Shown here one piece after another: positions 11,194-23,791 of a stretch of DNA of 64,000 nt (within the stretch, counting starts at the first letter, position 1; each line of letters starts with the position of its first letter). The translations under genes were made by a program, and so were the position numbers. The stretch spans positions 44,738,783 to 44,802,782 of the forward strand of contig OX439132.1 of assembly GCA_949318235.1 (NCBI GenBank). Reading direction: 5' to 3'. This stretch comes from Ecdyonurus torrentis (lineage: Eukaryota; Arthropoda; Insecta; Ephemeroptera; Heptageniidae). The notes under the pieces are model-generated. The model was not told where the DNA came from, made no database searches, and was given only the letters and a program-made list of their open reading frames with translations.

Positions 11194-12496
11194 CTATGTG
11201 TAGATTTTATAGAAGTAATTGAAAAACTTCACCCTCAATTTAAAAGATATAATATTGATAGAGACATGCTGTTTGAGGAAATTATTACACTGAAAACACA
11301 CTACACAAATTTAGATATCAAATAAAGTAATTACAGATCATTGCACAACTGTGGATAAATGGCTTCATGTATTCAGAAACAACTTCTATCATTCCTATCA
11401 TAGATAGAAATTCCTATCATTTACAAAATCATGCAGTTTTTATTTAGCATTCCAGACACCTCTGCTTTTGTAGAGAGGGTTTTCAGTATTATGAACCTAA
11501 AGTGGAATGACACCAGAAATAGGTGTTCAAATGATTTGATAAACCTCGTTCACAATGGACTTTTTCTAAGTTTTCTTAAGTGAAAATGCTAATTTTTTCC
11601 ACTTAAGAACGATTGGTGTTCACAATGAAACTATTGTTGCACTTAAGAATTTTCTTACTTGGTTTTACTTAACAATTTTTGTTCTGAATTTTTCTTAAGT
11701 AGCTAATAGAGGACTTGCAAAAGTAGGTTTAGTGATAAAATAAACAAACTCACAGCCCAACAATACTAACAAAGTGCTAGCAGACGACTTAGTGTTCCTG
11801 TCTACATTTAACATGCTTTCTTATGGGGCAATGAAGCAGCTATAACTTGAGTTAGAATTATTTTTCAGAGCTGAAATTTTTACTGTAGCTTACTGAGCCT
11901 ACAAGCTTTTGTTTTCCTGGATTTGAAGTCAATAGGGTAAAAAAATATTTTTTAACAAAATCACTTGAAATCTAGGAAAACAAAAGCTTGTAGGCTCAGT
12001 AAGCTACAGTAAAAATTTCAGCTCTGAAAAATAATTCTAATTTAAGTTATAGCTGCTGCATTCCACCATAAGAAAGCATGTTAAATGTAGACAGGAACAC
12101 TAACAATAAGTCATCTGCTAGCACTTTGTCAGTATTGTTGGGCTGTGAGTTTGTTTATTTTCTCACTAAACCTACTTTTGCAAGTCCTCTATTAGAAGAA
12201 TTATTTGAATTTACGTAAGAATCAAACCCATATGTTGATTCTTACGTAAATTCAAATAATTCTTCTAATTAGCTACTTAAGAAAAATTAAGAAAAAAATT
12301 TGTTAAGTGAAAGTTCTACGTAAAAAAATTAAGAAAAAAATTTCTTAAGTGGAAATCAACCCTTTTTCTTAATTTGAAAAAAATTAGCGTTTTCACTTAA
12401 GAAAAGACCATTGTGAACGAGGCTTTAAAGAATGAAATCATGACTTACTTTAACTACAATGACACTTGTAATCAATTCTATGACAATTTTAAATGA
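11194..12496 (+). pseudogene. hAT transposase remnant (C-terminal part)
   Basis: Two coding islands are visible. The first (11194-11325) reads DFIEVIEKLHPQFKRYNI and so on, stopping at TAA. The second (about 11430-11540) reads FSIPDTSAFVERVFSIMN, then WNDTRNRCSNDLI. The pattern I-P-x-T-S-A-x-x-E-R-x-F-S followed by R-N-R is the C-terminal dimerisation region of hAT transposases. After the foldback insertion the frame resumes at about 12428 as LKNEIMTYFNYND and ends at TGA 12494-12496. The catalytic region and any BED finger are absent or unrecognisable. The gene is non-functional through in-frame stops, deletion and insertion. Confidence 0.8.
11540..12427. mobile_element. 880-bp foldback element inserted in the hAT transposase
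   Basis: The outer ends CCTCGTTCACAATGG and CCATTGTGAACGAGG are perfect inverted repeats. Arms of over 300 bp pair almost continuously (for example AGCTTTTGTTTTCCTGGATT with the inverted copy near 11970-12000, and GCAAAAGTAGGTTTAGTG with its inverse near 12165), folding around about 11945. A second palindrome (TTACGTAAGAATCAA.. near 12210) sits in the right arm only. The right boundary reads CTTTAAAG, so TTAA-type ends are plausible (TTAAAGCCTCGTTCAC read inward), but the left boundary is GATAAA. A fragment of this family recurs at 56161-56262. Confidence 0.8.
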
Positions 12497-13520
12497 TACT
12501 AGCTTTCTTAAAAGATGTGAAATCTCAGGAAAAATACAGCTTTAAATAAGTTTGACCACTTGCAATGAACGAACTTTTTAAAATAATTTGAATAATTCTT
12601 AATGCATTTCTTATGTAAAAATCATGTTCACTTACTTGCTGCAACAATTAAAAACTTTTTCTTGCAAGTGGTCCATTATTGTCAGTATAATTTTAATATA
12701 AATCATTCAGGAATGCCATATATTATATTTAATATAATATATATAAAATTCCTGAATTATTTATATTAAATTAAAATTAAAATGTGAAATAAAGTTTGTC
12801 AGAATATTGTCAGAATATCAGAAAAATTTATATGTAAATTATATCAAATTGGATTATTTGATTGTGATTGCAATGATTGCATACACAAATTACAACATTT
12901 CTCATTCATATTCATTTTTATTAATGTTTTTCAAAATTTGAAATTTAAAAATGTTAAAAATTGCATTTCATGCACAGTATTTAATTTAAAAAAAAAAAAA
13001 AAAAAATACAATTTACAGAAGTGCAGTGTGCAGTGCACACCGTATTTTTTGTAATTATATTATCTATGAAACCTATCTACAAATGTAAATGTTATTAATT
13101 ATTAATAATTGTCAGTGTCAAATTTAATTAAAAATTTGTGCATTTTATTAAATGTATTGTTAAATTATTCAATTCATTAAGTCTAGTGATCTAGTCTATT
13201 TCTATTCTTTTTTTTTTAACATTAAAAATAAAACAATAAAAAAAAATCGCTACCTTTTTTTACCAAACATAAAAAAAATCATATCTAAATTTTAAAAAAG
13301 TATGTGTTACATACACAAGATTGAATATTAAACTTTACTTTTATTACTTATAAAATGGATTATTTTGCTTGTTTTTTCAAAGAAGAAGGGGCGTGGCATA
13401 CAAAAATTTCGCGCCTGCGCCGGGCTACTGGGGGGCTTCGCCCCCCAGGCCCCCCGCTTGGTTGTGGGCCATGTCCTTTTTTCGCATTCTGAATAGTTGG
13501 CAACCCTAATTCATTGTTAA

Positions 13521-13690
13521 ATAGGATCTATGCATTCATGTTAAAGTCAACGCCATGTTGGATAACTCAATAACATGGGTAGCATAGGATTATAACTCAT
13601 TTGGGTAGTTTAAAAACATTATGCAATATTTTTGAGAGTATTGATGCTGTAAATATGTTGAATTAGTAAAAAAAAAAAAAAATTTTAATG
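13521..13690 (+). mobile_element. Family E repeat, copy 2 (right-truncated)
   Basis: Starts ATAGGATCTATGCATTC four bases after the hAT target duplication. Matches family E through GTTGAATTAGTA, then breaks off at a 15-base A tract. The hAT element therefore sits at the very edge of this E copy. Confidence 0.65.
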
Positions 13691-13776
13691 TATCTAAACT
13701 AACTAAAATTTGCACAAATTATAGATTTTTAAGATAACTTTTGGACAACATGGAAAAAAGTAACTAAAGAGTTACT

Positions 13777-13978
13777 GCGTGCGTCTGTTTACTCTAAAAA
13801 ACGGAAAAGGAAGTGCCGGAAAAGGAAACCACGTGACGGTAAAAGTGGGAGGTAGCTTGATGCCAGCAGCAAGCTAACCTTGAGCTACCTGGAGCTACCT
13901 CCCACTTTTACCATCACGTGGTTTCCTCTTCCGGCCACTTCCTTTTCCGCATTTTGAGTAAACAGACGCACGCACTGT
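13777..13978. mobile_element. Foldback element with CCGGAAGT/CACGTG arms, copy 1
   Basis: Inverted termini GCGTGCGTCTGTTTACTC and GAGTAAACAGACGCACGC. Arms include GGAAGTGCCGGAAAAGGAAA and CCACGTGA(C/T)GGTAAAAGTGG with their inverses, so the arms carry ETS-like CCGGAAGT and E-box CACGTG words. Related units lie in tandem at 42184-42505. It is inserted in a family M repeat whose GAGTTACT flank precedes it. Confidence 0.75.
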
Positions 13979-13983
13979 TTAGA

Positions 13984-14152
13984 CGTTTTTCATAATAATT
14001 TTATTAGATATAATATACAAAGTTTTTTTAAAGTTTGGAAATCTAAATATTTACCACGCACTGAATAACTAACGTTTATACTAACGAGTTACTGTGCAAA
14101 CGTTTTTTAACCAAGTTATTGGTTGGTACTGAAGAGTTACATCTATGTATGT
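13984..14152 (+). repeat. Family M repeat, copy 1
   Basis: Shares ACGTTTATACTAACGAGTTAC, AACCAAGTTATTGGTT and GAAGAGTTACATCTATGTA with the reverse strand of 46190-46325 and 57940-58075. Part of the same unit (GTAACTAAAGAGTTACT) lies left of the inserted foldback at about 13760. No coding potential. Confidence 0.6.
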
Positions 14153-14484
14153 TAAAGAGCCCCTAGCCCCAAAAACAAATTTCCTCTCAATGATAAATCA
14201 TGAGATAGGACTATTATAAATAAATATATTTTGTTCCTTAACCCTTCAGTACTCTCACAGACTAGGGAGAAAACTTGTAAAATAGGCAACCCGCGCTACA
14301 ATTTCTATTGTAGACCCGGCATTGATGACGTCATGAAGTCCTAAAGTTGCCTACTTTACAGTTTTTCAATCCCAGTTTGTGAGACTACAGAAGGGTTGAA
14401 GGATATAATATGTGTATCAATAATTGTCACATTTCCGGATTTTTACGTTTTTGATTCAATTGTTTGAGGCCTGGAGCCCTTTAA
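14153..14484 (+). mobile_element. Family P TTAA palindromic MITE, copy 1
   Basis: Left end TTAAAGAGCCCCTAGCCCC, right end GGCCTGGAGCCCTTTAA: a TTAA-flanked inverted repeat distinct from families A to C. The core runs GGCAACCCGCGC, then TTGATGACGTCATGAAG, then GTTGCCTACTTTACAGTTTTT and GTGAGACTACA, the same order as the family A core (GCAACCCGCACAAC, TGACGTCAT, TTGCATACTTTACAGT, GTGGGGCTACA). Confidence 0.75.
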
Positions 14485-14795
14485 CAATTTTTTAAATATA
14501 TATATTCCGTGAAGATACATTACTTTTTATGCATAGTTTAAGTAGGTTATGTAATATATAACGCCGTTTCTAATGAACTGTAATGAAAAAACTAAAGCAT
14601 TCACATTATAGCCCACATATCAACAATTCAGAATATGCTTTTATTTTTTTTTTATACAACGTTTCATTCATGAGCTACGCATCTTTTAAAGTTTGCAGAC
14701 TTTTTTCCTCGACTGTAGTCAGCTGAATTATTGTAACTAAATGTTACCTTTACTAAAAAAAAGTAATAAATTCTCACTTAAAATCCGTGATATGG

Positions 14796-14800
<5 letters not shown>

Positions 14801-14829
<29 letters not shown>
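14801..14829. repeat. Poly-T tract
   Basis: About 29 T residues. No attached retroelement recognised. Confidence 0.85.
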
Positions 14830-15382
14830 CATACGTTAGAATAAATCTTCAAGATTGTTAGAATCTAATAATGTAAATTTACTTCATAAATTTTCATTCT
14901 ACGATACATATATCATTATATAAAATAATTCTCTTAATAAAAACGCATAATTTAAGATTTTCCATAAACAATATTCAGCTCGTTATATTTGTTTACTTGA
15001 AAATTATACGTTCTTACAAATTTTAATTGAGGTGTATATAGGAAAAGGTTTTTGAGGGTGAAATAATTATAATTTTCACTTCAAGTGGCAGCATGGCGTT
15101 ATATCAAGTTAATTAAAATGAAAGAAAGACATTCTGAGCAGGTAAGTGAGACATGCTAATGAATCACCTGGAGGCGGCAATAGTGGCGGCGGTTGTGAAG
15201 TACCAAGCGGCACCTCGCCTCAGTGTTGACACCAAGAGATGGTATAGAAAACAACGAGGAAAAATCACAACAATTCAATCTAAAAAATAAGCGATGAAAA
15301 GCTTGTACTGTCATTTTACTCAAAAATAAAATTCTATTAACATATGGGAATAACATGTATTTATGCACGGAAAGAAAAAAAA
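14830..15382. other. No gene recognised
   Basis: Contains the GC-richer block 15085-15235 (GGAGGCGGCAATAGTGGCGG), whose minus-strand ORF of 70 codons has no motif I recognise. No repeat match in the window. Confidence 0.4.
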
Positions 15383-15965
15383 CGTAATTTATGCTGCATT
15401 TATGTCATAGCATAAATAATACTAAATTAGAACAACATAAATAATTATGCTCTATTACCGAGCTGGTATGGCCGAGTTGTGAAGGCAGCTGACTTGCAAC
15501 TCTGTACTCTTCACCGAGTATAGGTTCGAGCCACTGTTGGGTGCGTACGTGAAGTGTGAGAGCACAACACGTTGCACGATGCATGTTTACATGCATTCCA
15601 TGACGATGCACAGTATTCGGGAGGTGCATGATTGATGTGATTGCACTGACCTGCCTGCCTAGATGTTTCCACGGTTTCTCTAGGCTGTTATGGTGAATGC
15701 TGGGCTGTGTACTTAGGCCGTGGCCGGCCCGTGTGTGCTTTTCCATTAATTGGAAAGTCCTTACCTGTCGATAAGACAATGTCTTGACTGGGACTGGGAT
15801 TGGTGTATAGCATGATAACACAATATGGCAAGCAAAGAAACATAATATTATTATGTTATGTAAAATAAATATTATGCAGTATAGCAAAAATGTATGCTGT
15901 ATTGAACAAATTGTGCTAAAAATGGGCCCGCATAATTATTACGTATATAGTTATTTTTGTCAGTG
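15383..15965 (+). mobile_element. Family J repeat interrupted by SINE-2
   Basis: Left segment ACGTAATTTATGCTGCATTT through AATAATTATGCTCT, then the SINE, then ACATAATATTATTATG to CATAATTATTACGTA. The two segments join to a standard J element, as at 26284, so the SINE inserted into J. Confidence 0.75.
15457..15839 (+). mobile_element. SINE-2, tRNA-derived retroposon, full-length copy
   Basis: RNA polymerase III type-2 promoter: A box TGGCCGAGTTG at 15469-15479, B box GGTTCGAGCC at 15523-15532. The 44-bp gap and TGGCCGAG start resemble a Leu/Ser-class tRNA with a long variable arm. A ~300-bp body follows, common to all copies (words GTGAAGTGTGAGAGCAC, TTCGGGAGGTGCATGATT, CTAGGCTGT, GGCCGTGGCCGG), then a tail with (GGGACT)n-type steps, TTGGTGTATAGCA and GGCAAGCAAAGAAA. 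A minus-strand ORF of 160 codons overlies it but is a property of the repeat. Body family not identified. Confidence 0.85.
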
Positions 15966-16012
15966 TGTATATAGTGTTTGGCGTTAACTAAAATTTCCAT
16001 CTGATTGCATTG

Positions 16013-16291
16013 TAAAGGCCGCTCTCACTCATGTTTAAAAGCCACCATTTTTCTGGTCAGGAATACACAGGCTACCTCATTGTTATTTTTTTAATAGCCA
16101 ACAAAACTTCAAAGCTCAATCTAAGCCTTATTTCTAGGTTCTAATAAGCTGGAAGATTATGAGAAAAATGCTGACAGTTATTCAAACTTTTATTTCTGCT
16201 ACGAATGAAGGAAAATAAAATTTTCCCTATGCAAATGCATTATTCACCACTAACATGGCGTCAAAGCGCAAGGATGTGAAAGGGGTCTATA
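16013..16291 (+). mobile_element. Family F repeat, copy 1
   Basis: Matches 30887-31212 over most of its length (GGTCAGGAATACA, CAATCT(A/G)A(A/G)(T/C)CTTATTTCTAG, AAGCGCAAGGATGTG, AAGGGGTCTATA). The right end TATAGACCCC, read inward, resembles the left end of copy 2, TATAGAACGG, giving a weak terminal inverted repeat with TA. Confidence 0.65.
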
Positions 16292-16342
16292 ATCATAATT
16301 CAATAAAAATTTATTTTTAAGTACACCGTTTTGGAATGCTTT

Positions 16343-16552
16343 AATTGTGGAATCAACGGTTATGACGTCACAAAACGTTGTAAATGCATTTATAAAATCG
16401 TTAGTGACGTCACAAGCGTTGAAATCGAATGAAAATAAAATGTTGTATTTTTTTAACGTTCATTTTATTGTGATTCAAACGTTTGTGACGTCGGCTACGC
16501 TTTTATCTTCAGATTTTCAACGTTTAGTGACGTCATAACCGCTAATTTCATA
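16343..16552. mobile_element. Foldback with four GACGTC sites
   Basis: Inverted arms: GCGGTTATGACGTCACTAAACG read from the right end matches ACGGTTATGACGTCACAAAACG on the left. TGACGTCA occurs at 16363-16370, 16405-16412 and 16528-16535, with TGACGTCG at 16486-16493. The ORF across the region is interrupted soon after and shows no protein family. Confidence 0.7.
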
Positions 16553-16753
16553 TTTATAAACCATAGAACAATAGTTATCAAGTTTTTTTAACATTTATTT
16601 TATAGAGCGCTAAAAGAAGTTAGCACGTGTAAAAGTAATTTCATAGTGCATGTTTAATTTTTAAAACTCGTTCAAACAGAATTTAATATTTTTATACCTG
16701 TCAAACTCAAAGAAAATGATAGAGAAAACCAGCACAAGGATTTAAAGGTACCG

Positions 16754-17098
16754 TTAAAGGAATAGACTAGAGAAAAACATAAGCATTTATATCACAAAAC
16801 ACTTGATGTGACTTACATAAATAACTTTAGTTTGTCTCAAAACTCAACAGTAGCCCCGTAGCAGTGATCAGAAAATGTCAATTTATGCAACCCGCACAAC
16901 ATTTTCATACCAATTTTTGCATGTTTCTGACGTCATAAACATGAATTTTCACGCAAATTGCATACTTTACAGTTTTTTTCACGCTCTCTCGTGGGGCTAC
17001 ATTAACATTCTAGTAAAAATTGTCAACAGTTTTGAAGATACCATTTCGTGTTTATTCATTAAAAATCACATTTTGTTTTATGTGGTCTATGGCTTTAA
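16754..17098 (+). mobile_element. Family A TTAA palindromic MITE, copy 8
   Basis: Complete, with TTAA at both ends and TGACGTCA near 16928. Its right TTAA directly adjoins a diverged family A-like unit (17099-17292), giving a tandem pair. Confidence 0.88.
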
Positions 17099-17122
17099 GA
17101 TCAAACAACATGCCCTTTTAAT

Positions 17123-17162
<40 letters not shown>

Positions 17163-17292
17163 AGAACAGAACACCTAAATCCATGATCAATTTTTCCTCG
17201 TACCCAAACCAAATATAACCACGCAAGAGAGCACGAAAAAAACTGTTAAGTAGGCAAAACGCACAACATTTGAACAATTCCGACGTCAGGAT
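17099..17292 (-). repeat. Diverged family A-like unit with poly-A insertion
   Basis: AACAACATGCCCTTTTAATG, then 33 A's (17126-17158), then CACGCAAGAGAGCACGAAAA, AACTGTTAAGTAGGCAAAACGCACAAC and CCGACGTCAGG. This is the order of a reverse family A/P core with AGTAGGC in place of AGTATGC, closer to family P. Confidence 0.55.
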
Positions 17293-17354
17293 TTGTATCA
17301 TATTAAATATTACTACTTTTAGAATCTCGTATTAAAACAAAAATAATAACGGGG

Positions 17355-17356
<2 letters not shown>

Positions 17357-17390
<34 letters not shown>
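17357..17390. repeat. (AT)n microsatellite
   Basis: About 34 bp of AT dinucleotide. Confidence 0.9.
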
Positions 17391-17392
<2 letters not shown>

Positions 17393-18575
17393 TAATGCAC
17401 TTCCACAAGAGAATTTTTTAATAAAATATATTATTTTCTTAATAAAAGAACTAAATAAAACTGTTTAAAAAAAGGCTACAGAATTAAGTTAGAAACAAAG
17501 TCAATAAAACTTAATTTTATAATAATTAACAAATCAATTAAATTATTATTGCTTTAATAAATAAAAATATAAAATGAGATTTGAATATTTAAACAATTTA
17601 ATTAATTGCTTTTAAACAAAGCAATTTTATATATTTTTATCTTTGTGATAATATAAATTTAAATTAAAAAAAAACTCAATTAAAATATTTCAAAGGACAA
17701 ACAGTAAAAGTTAATTTGTTTATAATAATTTCATTTGTTATATTCACACAAATTAAAACTCCTCTCAATTTGATGTAGACAATTAAAATTTACTTTGATG
17801 TTTCATTGTTAAACAATTATTTATTATGTAAAAATTGTTTACAATCCCCATGGTAACCAACTTTCTATTTTGACTCGTGAAATAACGAGCCAAACAAAAA
17901 GATAAATTTAATTTGCTTTTTACTCACCATGCTTTGTAATTGAAATTTGACGTAGTATTATTTTAGTGGTTGTTTATTTAAAAATATTTGCAAATGGTTG
18001 TTGTCAAACAAATGTAAATATGTTTCAAAATTTTCAATAGTAAATAAATAACAATATTATTGATTGTATAAACTGCATAAATAATTTTAAATTTGTTTTA
18101 ATTTTAAATATATTAAAGGGGAACAGGCATGGTGACCAGCCCCACCAAAACTAGTATTGAATTTAGAATTCACAGTAGACGTATGGAAAAAACCCTGGTT
18201 TTGAATTGTAACCGTTTTTGAGTCAGTTAAAATTAAATAAATAAAAAATGAATTCACATTTTTTAAAAATCTAAAAATATTACTTATAGCACTTTAAAAA
18301 TGACAAATTTCAAATTTTACAACTAATACTTAGATTTTCATTTTTAAATATTCATTTTTTAAATAATTCAAAATAATATGAATGGTAACAGAAACAAATT
18401 ACATTACTTTAATTTCACCTTTAAAAAAAACACTAACATCAATGTAATTTTTTTTTTTTGCAAATTTAACAATACTTAACATTATTAGCTGCTATATAGT
18501 CTGACACACTATAAATCATATTTTTTTACAGTCTGTATTTCTAAGCTGACTTTTTGAAAGAATATATATTTTTTT
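17391..18575. other. AT-rich spacer, no feature seen
   Basis: Very A/T-rich with many short homopolymers. No coding signal or internal repeat copy recognised. Confidence 0.5.
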
Positions 18576-18632
18576 TGCTTGCCATATTGTGTTATCGTGC
18601 TGTACACCAATCCCAGTCGCAGTCAACACATA
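18576..18632 (-). mobile_element. SINE-2, 5'-truncated tail fragment
   Basis: GCTTGCCATATTGTGTTATCGTGC and ACACCAATCCCAGTCGCAGTCAA match the reverse complement of only the last ~55 bp of SINE-2. Truncation from the 5' side is typical of target-primed reverse transcription. Confidence 0.75.
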
Positions 18633-18940
18633 TGATTCACATTGCTTTATTTCACTGAGGAGTGCATTATAATAATCATTTGAGAAATAAGAAATAAACG
18701 ATTTTTAAAAGTAAAAATCTCCGTGAGCTTTTTTTTTTTTTTATTTTTTTTAAATAACTGACAAGAGTGGCTAAAATTCCAGTTTCTTTCTCTCTCATCC
18801 TTCACTTTTTTTATATACTTTTTTTTACCTTATGGTAAAAAAGTAATTACAATAAAGCCGTTCAGAGATATAAAATTAACATTGACTTTAAACCCTTTTT
18901 TCTCTTTCTTTTTAGATAAAGCTTTTACCGTTCTCTCTTT

Positions 18941-19081
<141 letters not shown>

Positions 19082-19427
19082 TATAAAAGAGCACTAAAGA
19101 GAATTTTATACCAAATGTAAAAATAGAGAGCAAAGCTTTTATTAATTGCTTCATTCAAAAAAAACCTACAGAGATGAAGCAACGATAGTATTTACAATCG
19201 CTCATCAAATTTATTTACTTTTAAATTCTTACTTTTATTTCCCTGTAGGAGAAGTTTTTCATTTGCACTAATTTTCAAATATACATTTCAAAGTTTATTT
19301 ACTTTTAGTTGTTTCAAATGTTCAAACATTTCCTGTAAAATTTACTTTCAAAAGACTGGTAACTGTCTTGTAGTCCTTACCTAAATTTTCTATAACTTTA
19401 ACGTAAATTTCATTTTAGACTATAACA

Positions 19428-19880
19428 TTAAAGCCCCTCTGTAGACTTAGAAACATACATTTTTATATCATTGATCTATGGGACCTTCGAAACTGGTGTT
19501 AATTTTCACCAGGACCCAAACGTAAACAGTTTCATATAGGTTTTATTATAAAAAGCAAGTATACAAAAACACATAAATGAGATCAGATATGTACATACAT
19601 ATCTTTGTTCTCCTCTCAACCTGATCTAAAATAAGAAATATATTTATTTATATAACTAACATACTAAAATACATAAAATATAGCTTATATACTAAATACA
19701 TAGAATTAATATTAAATAAGTTTGAATAAAGAAATTTTATATTTTAAACAAATTAATAAGAATTAAAAAAAATATAACAAAAATAGTATTACCTATCTTT
19801 CATAATTTGACTGATACACAAGAGAGCATGAAAAGTCTGTAAAGTAGGCAATTTACGGCCACTCTGACGTCGTAGTCTTA
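19428..19880 (-). repeat. Diverged family A-like unit with internal insertion
   Basis: Begins TTAAAGCCCCTCTGTAGAC and runs through GGGACCTTCGAAACTGGTGTTAATTTTCACCAG (the family A block GGGATCTTCAAAACTGATG..). At about 19515 it is interrupted by ~280 bp of AT-rich sequence. The family order resumes with CACAAGAGAGCATGAAAA, CTGTAAAGTAGGCAATTTACG and CTGACGTC. The far terminus is not recognised. Confidence 0.5.
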
Positions 19881-20092
19881 GTAGCGTCACCACCAGGTTA
19901 GCCACCACGTAACTATAACTAAAATACCAAGGTTCAAGATGTTGTTACCTGAGTTCAGACTTTCTCAGTGTCTACGTCATGTAATATAAAATGGTCCTGA
20001 ACTTCAGTTTGATAACTAAAAGCTTTTGTGGATCACTAGATTTATTTAAAGTAGAAAGTTTGACTCGTGTCTAAAAAATGGGTCACTATTAC

Positions 20093-20119
20093 TAAAAAAA
20101 AAAAAAAAAAAAAAAAAAC
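20093..20119. repeat. Poly-A tract
   Basis: Roughly 26 A residues. A similar tract lies at 20370-20397. Confidence 0.85.
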
Positions 20120-20364
20120 ACATTTAACTGTATCTCACAATTCGTATGCCACTTACATAGAATTTTGCAAAAATATAATGTAAAAACACACTCCACGTAT
20201 TTGAAGAACAAAAAACGACGGTATGATATTTGAGAAAATTCTGTAAGTATAAGTATTGTAAGATTCAATAAAAGAGTCTCCTTCAAAAACAACAACAACT
20301 ATAGGCTTTTATGACGTCATTAGCTAACTTAAAAAAAATTACAGTACTTTTCAGTCAAAAAAAT

Positions 20365-20399
<35 letters not shown>

Positions 20400-20400
<1 letters not shown>

Positions 20401-21715
20401 CGTAAGTCCAAAAACTTTACCACAAATTCATGTATGCAGTCAGTTTTTTAGCTAGTGTTTATTTTACAAAAAACACCGCAGGCTCCTTCACTTCCATACC
20501 TAACATTGCATTACAACGGAAACCACTTTACTTTGCTCGTGGAAATATGAATCGATTGCTAAAAAGAGTAAACAAACAATAAAAAGAAAAATATTTCTTT
20601 CATTATTATATTGTGTCAATTTAATAAGTTTCTCTCGCAAACACGGCTTTTTATTGCTTTTCTCTGCAAATAATGAGAAATATCTGCGAGTCGTGGTCCA
20701 ACCAACAAACAACAGGAAATGAAAAAATATAAATTGGCAAAAATGCAGTAGAAAACTTTCTATAACATGTTATTACTTTTTTTTCACCAAGGTTTACTGG
20801 CTTTATAAGCATCGGCTCTGCTTCTCTTTGAAATATATTGGGGTTTATGGTCAACATGGAAAATCATAAAATATAAGTTCTATATTATGCCATAAAATAT
20901 TTATAAAAAAATGCATCGTAAACTATATGTTAAAAATTTTGTAGCAATAAATACCTTTTTGTAAATGAATAATGGTAAACATAATTCTTAATTGCACCAA
21001 GAAAATAACGAAACTTATTATATAAAATAATAAATTTATAATATTTATATATATTTATATATATATTTATATATTTATTTATATTTATTATAATATATAA
21101 TAAATCCTCAAACTGACAATGGGTGTCTTGGTAAGACAAAAAAAAATATACACCTTTCTTCACAAAACCTGATTCGTAATTGCACATGACTAAAGCATGG
21201 ATGAACGAAGCAGTGTTTGTGGGAGGAATTGTATCTAATAATAATAAAAATGAAACTTTTTTTCTATTCATTGTTTAAGTTACCAGTACATTGCAGTTCT
21301 AATATACATCATTGAATTTAGACTCCAAATTTAATGTATGTATTTTAGCATTAAAATTAATATGGTAAATTGTCATCATTATTTTTGTAAAAAAAATCCT
21401 ACACTTAACTGTGAATTAGAAGCGCATCACGATACCAAGCAATTTATCACAGTTTCAACAATATTTTCATAGCTCATATCGTATTTGCAAAACTAATAAT
21501 GCCATCAAATAAATAGCCATCGACATAAAGGTATGTTTATGTAAATAATAATAATAGGAAAAATGTTACCTACCTTTTATCCTTCCATTTCATTCATCTT
21601 TTGTCATCCAAATCTTGCTGTGGTGTGTCAAAATAATCACTTTCAGTATAATAAGTGTTTTTTTATCCCCTTTCTACTTCAATGAATCATAATTAAATTT
21701 ATTACACATATTTCA

Positions 21716-21717
<2 letters not shown>
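20400..21717. other. No gene recognised
   Basis: Several 60-110-codon ORFs on the minus strand (20500-20857, 20930-21271) have no motif and AT-driven composition. A (TATATT)-type patch lies at 21040-21100. I see no element ends. Confidence 0.4.

Positions 21718-21800
<83 letters not shown>
21718..21800. repeat. (TA)n microsatellite
   Basis: About 82 bp of pure TA. Confidence 0.95.
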
Positions 21801-23509
<1,709 letters not shown>

Positions 23510-23791
23510 CCGCGCAAAAACCAATCAGAGAGCGTGTTATAAACCTACTAGCCAATTACAGTTGACTTTAATTACACTGTATCCGCTCGAACTAGTATTG
23601 GGAGAAGTGTATAAGATACGTTTACCCGCATCATATTTTGATAGTATGTAAAATCTTATTATTTAGTATTACTTCAAACTATAGCTTTATGTTAAACTTT
23701 ATTAATCAACTATTTTTGTATATAATTATTTGAGCTATTATTAAAAATAACTTTGAGGTGATCTTGCTGCAAAGAAGCTGATTATGATGAA

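Larger units (their letters stand above)
11129..13508 (+). mobile_element. hAT-superfamily DNA transposon, degraded
   Basis: Terminal inverted repeats TAGGGTTACCAACT and AGTTGGCAACCCTA are bounded by an exact 8-bp direct repeat, ATTCATTG, at 11121-11128 and 13509-13516. Eight-base target duplication is the hallmark of hAT elements. The interior holds remnants of a hAT transposase (11194-12496) broken by stops and by an 880-bp foldback insertion. Near the right end, 13388-13470 is strikingly GC-rich with a GGGGGGCTTCGCCCCCC hairpin next to the terminus. Length is 2380 bp including the nested insertion, so the original was about 1.5 kb and probably already internally deleted. Confidence 0.88.

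Noticed and set aside
13380..13470. CpG island or promoter
   Set aside because: The GC-rich block lies immediately inside the right end of the hAT element and forms hairpins typical of transposon subtermini; no exon follows.
20930..21271. 113-codon minus-strand ORF
   Set aside because: Composition follows the AT-rich background (Ile/Tyr/Asn/Lys-rich), crosses a TATATT patch and lacks any recognisable domain.
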